Positions 5,040 to 7,350 of a stretch of DNA of 7,350 nt are shown in pieces (positions within the stretch are counted from its first letter, which is position 1; each line of letters begins with the position of its first letter). The notes under the pieces were generated by a model, which was not told the DNA's origin, ran no database searches, and was given only the letters and a program-made list of their open reading frames with translations. The DNA lies in NCBI GenBank assembly GCA_919902745.1, contig CAKKRN010000250.1, forward strand, positions 1-7,350, written 5' to 3'. Both the position numbers and the translations under genes were made by a program. This DNA is from Syntrophaceae bacterium (GTDB taxonomy: Bacteria; Desulfobacterota; Syntrophia; Syntrophales; UBA5619).

Positions 5040-6677
5040 ATGGAAATCCATACCGATTTTCTTGTTTTGGGCACCGGCATTGCGGGTCTCAGCTTCGCCA
5101 TCAAGGCTGCGGAACTGGGCAGCGTCGCCATGGTCACCAAGAAAGACAAGACCGACTCGAATACGAATCTGGCACAGGGCGGGATTGCCGTTGTCCAGGA
5201 CCAAACGGACCGCTTCCAGTATCACATCGACGATACGCTGACCTGCGGCGCCGGACTCTCGAACGAAGAGGTCGTCCGTTTCGTGGTGACGGAGGGGCCG
5301 GAGAGGCTCCGCGAATTGGTGCAATGGGGCGTGGAATTCACCCGCTCGGAGGCGGAGCCGGATCGGTTCGATCTCGGCCGGGAGGGAGGCCATTCGATGA
5401 GAAGGGTCGTCCATGCCAAGGATCTGACCGGGCGGGAGATCGAGCGGGCGCTTCACGAGAAGGCCGGCAAAAATGATAACATCCAAATCTTCGAAAACCA
5501 CATCGCAATCGACCTTATCATGAAGTCCTCCGCGCTCGGCCAGAAGATCGAGCATGACCGCTGTCTCGGCGCCTATGTGCTGGATATCGCCCGCAACGAG
5601 GTCCATACCTTCCGGGCGAAGTTCGTCATGTTGTCCACCGGCGGCGCCGGCAAGGTCTATCTGATCACCACCAATCCGGACATCGCCACGGCCGACGGGA
5701 TCGCCATGGCCTACCGCGCAGGCGCCAGGATCGCCAACATGGAGTTCATCCAGTTTCACCCCACCTGCCTATACCACCCCGACGCGAAATCCTTTCTGAT
5801 CAGCGAAGCCGTCCGCGGCGAGGGGGGGATTCTGAAGCTCAAGAACGGCAGCACCTTCATGGAGAAATACCATCCGATGAAGAGCCTCGCGCCGCGCGAT
5901 GTCGTCGCCAAGGCGATCGACACCGAATTGAAAAAATCCGGAGATGATTGCGTCCTGCTCGACATCACCCATCGGGACAGGGATTTTCTCGTTTCCCGGT
6001 TTCCGAACATCTATCAGAAGTGCATGGAGTTGGGCATCGATATGACGAAGGAGCCCGTCCCGGTCGTCCCTGCCGAACACTACCTCTGCGGCGGGGTCAT
6101 GGTGAATGAGATGGGTGAGACGAGCATCCCGGGCCTCTTCGCCTGCGGGGAGGTCTGCTGCACCGGATTGCATGGCGCCAACCGTCTGGCGAGCAACTCG
6201 CTGTTAGAGGCGGTCGTTTTTGCGCATCGTTCGTTCCGGCGCATCGCGGAAAATGGGGACACGATGCGGCATCAGGTCCCCGCCGGAGAGGAAGCGGTCT
6301 CCGTCCCGCCGTGGGATCCGAGAGGGGCCACGGAGAGCGATGAATCGGTCGTCGTCTCGCACAACTGGGACGAGATCCGCCGGTGCATGTGGAACTATGT
6401 AGGCATCGTCCGTTCCGATAAAAGACTGGAGAGGGCGCATCGCCGGATCGATCTGATCAACCGGGAGATCGATGAATATTACCGCCATTTCATCGTCACG
6501 CGGGATCTTTTGGAACTGCGGAACATTGCCGTGGCCGCCAAGCTTATCGTGGCCTGCGCCCGGATGCGAAAGGAGAGCCGCGGGCTGCATTACAACCTCG
6601 ACTATCCGGAGAAGAATGATCGCGTCTGGCTGAAGGATACGGTCGTTTCCCGCGAGGAGCTGTGGCGCAAGGCATGA
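5040..6677 (+). CDS. nadB: L-aspartate oxidase
   Basis: NadB is a FAD flavoprotein that oxidises L-aspartate to iminoaspartate, which quinolinate synthase NadA then uses in de novo NAD synthesis; it is cytoplasmic. The 545 residues match the family length. Seen in order: the FAD dinucleotide fold LVLGTGIAGLSFA (8-20), NLAQGGIAVV (44-53), HIDDTL, GGHSMRRVVHAKDLTG (117-132), MEFIQFHPTCLY (234-245) with His240, RGEGG, APRDVV with Arg286, HYLCGGV, and LFACGEVCCTGLHGANRLAS (366-385), which closes the FAD site. His240 and Arg286 correspond to H244 and R290 of E. coli NadB. The C-terminal helical domain ends with the typical RKESRGLHYNLDYP. LAQGG and the GLHGANRLAS context favour NadB over succinate dehydrogenase or fumarate reductase subunits, and no iron-sulfur partner is adjacent. 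nadA and nadC are absent from the window. It is divergent from tsaD and ends 13 nt from the convergent MFS gene. Confidence 0.97.
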   Translation: MEIHTDFLVLGTGIAGLSFAIKAAELGSVAMVTKKDKTDSNTNLAQGGIAVVQDQTDRFQYHIDDTLTCGAGLSNEEVVRFVVTEGPERLRELVQWGVEFTRSEAEPDRFDLGREGGHSMRRVVHAKDLTGREIERALHEKAGKNDNIQIFENHIAIDLIMKSSALGQKIEHDRCLGAYVLDIARNEVHTFRAKFVMLSTGGAGKVYLITTNPDIATADGIAMAYRAGARIANMEFIQFHPTCLYHPDAKSFLISEAVRGEGGILKLKNGSTFMEKYHPMKSLAPRDVVAKAIDTELKKSGDDCVLLDITHRDRDFLVSRFPNIYQKCMELGIDMTKEPVPVVPAEHYLCGGVMVNEMGETSIPGLFACGEVCCTGLHGANRLASNSLLEAVVFAHRSFRRIAENGDTMRHQVPAGEEAVSVPPWDPRGATESDESVVVSHNWDEIRRCMWNYVGIVRSDKRLERAHRRIDLINREIDEYYRHFIVTRDLLELRNIAVAAKLIVACARMRKESRGLHYNLDYPEKNDRVWLKDTVVSREELWRKA

Positions 6678-6690
6678 AAGAATCGGCCTA

Positions 6691-7350
6691 TTATTCTTCG
6701 GCGGTCAGCGCAACCCTTTCCACTTTATCCAGATCCCGCGCGTAATATCGTGAGCCCAGGTAAAAAAGGACGAAGGAGATCAGGGCCATGGCGCTGGCGA
6801 TTTTCAGGGCCGTCAGGATTCCATACCGGTCGGAGAAGGCGCCGGTAACAATCGGGCCAAGAGCGCTGCCGAGCAGGTTCTGGGTTATTACGCAGAGGGC
6901 GTATGAAACCGCCCTCAACCCCGGATGAACCACGTCCTGGGTCACGGCGATGGCCGATGAAGCCCAGGCAATGCATGCAATTCCCGCCAACAGAAAAATC
7001 CCGTATTGGACCATCCCGCCGGAGGGCAGGTAAAAACCGGTCAGGAACAGAACCGCCGTCAAGAGGGCGGAGACGGATGGCAGCAGCAACCGGGCCTGAA
7101 CCTTCTTCTTCATCCACGTGTCCGCAATCCATCCGCCCAGCGGTGAGCCGATGATGCTGGTCAGCATGATCCCGCTGGCCAGCAGCGTGGCCTTTTGCAG
7201 CGGAAACCCCTGCACCCTCTCGAAATATGTGGGCAGGAAGGTGGACATCGATATGGAGGTGAACATCATTCCGGCAAACCCGAAGTAGGTCAGGATCAGG
7301 GAAGGCGTTGCGGCAAAGGTACGGACGATGTCCATTTTGGTCATTTTTTT
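6691..7350 (-). CDS. MFS transporter, C-terminal half (cut by window edge)
   Basis: This is the C-terminal half of a major facilitator superfamily permease of the inner membrane. The frame is open through the right edge (two Lys codons precede the Met codon at 7344), so that ATG is probably internal and the first six helices lie outside the window. Of the visible 219 or so residues, six hydrophobic segments can be picked out. The first follows the TPSLILTYFGFAGMMF loop-helix typical of TM7. GSPLGGWIADTWMKKK is the repeated MFS motif-A loop of the C half. TQDVVHPGLRAVSYAL and NLLGSALGPIVTGAFSDRYG resemble Spinster-like MFS proteins. The tail (ARDLDKVERVALTAEE) is cytoplasmic. The substrate cannot be inferred. 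It converges on nadB and shows no functional link to it. Confidence 0.88.
   Translation of the reverse strand, partial: KKMTKMDIVRTFAATPSLILTYFGFAGMMFTSISMSTFLPTYFERVQGFPLQKATLLASGIMLTSIIGSPLGGWIADTWMKKKVQARLLLPSVSALLTAVLFLTGFYLPSGGMVQYGIFLLAGIACIAWASSAIAVTQDVVHPGLRAVSYALCVITQNLLGSALGPIVTGAFSDRYGILTALKIASAMALISFVLFYLGSRYYARDLDKVERVALTAEE

Noticed and set aside
3806..5476. A 556-codon open frame on the plus strand
   Set aside because: It runs antisense to tsaD, through the palindrome and out of frame into nadB. Its product is low-complexity and Arg/Gly-rich with no family motif, whereas tsaD and nadB carry clear signatures in the same bases.
4968..5759. A 263-codon minus-strand frame opposite nadB
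   Set aside because: It is antisense to a confidently identified nadB, and its product (many His/Asp/Gly) is typical of a shadow frame.
6678..6698. AAGAAT/ATTCTT hairpin between nadB and the MFS gene as a bidirectional terminator
   Set aside because: The stem is only 6 bp and AT-rich with a 9-nt loop and no T run on either strand; it could arise by chance.

Overview
The window is an ordinary bacterial chromosomal segment, mostly housekeeping genes, with two non-coding palindromic elements that are its least explained parts. The coding sequence is GC-rich. The gene set (PanC, an OmpA-family/DUF4398 pair, RsmA, a DUF2062 protein, TsaD, NadB, an MFS transporter) indicates a Gram-negative bacterium with a periplasm. 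A long palindrome ending in GACGGCTTCGTAAAAAGG resembles, from memory, repeats common in Syntrophus-like and other former Deltaproteobacteria, so a member of the Desulfobacterota is my best guess. That assignment is inference and was not tested by a search.

Layout, left to right. (1) 1-185, minus: the first 61 codons of panC, starting with GTG and cut by the window edge. (2) 186-464: the panC leader, with a TTGACA-type promoter candidate, a 12-bp palindrome over its predicted start site, and two hairpins that probably end the operon to the right. (3) 465-2097, minus: a two-gene operon of a small secreted DUF4398-like protein followed by a secreted coiled-coil protein with a C-terminal OmpA peptidoglycan-binding domain, driven by a promoter near 2159-2187. 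(4) 2098-2425: a gene-free, AT-rich stretch holding that promoter and a 149-bp element with 14-bp inverted ends and a 4-bp flanking direct repeat, which looks like a MITE. (5) 2426-4942, minus: tsaD, then a 186-bp long palindrome, then a DUF2062 membrane protein whose stop overlaps the start of rsmA. (6) 4943-5039: a short divergent control region between tsaD and nadB. (7) 5040-6677, plus: nadB, the only plus-strand gene. (8) 6691-7350, minus: the C-terminal half of an MFS transporter, convergent with nadB and cut by the right edge.

Functionally, panC (pantothenate/CoA) and nadB (NAD) are cofactor biosynthesis genes. tsaD (tRNA t6A37) and rsmA (16S rRNA m6,2A) are RNA modification genes that probably share a transcript with the DUF2062 gene. 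The OmpA/DUF4398 pair belongs to the cell envelope. I found no CRISPR array, tRNA, rRNA, phage gene, toxin-antitoxin pair or clear novel protein system.
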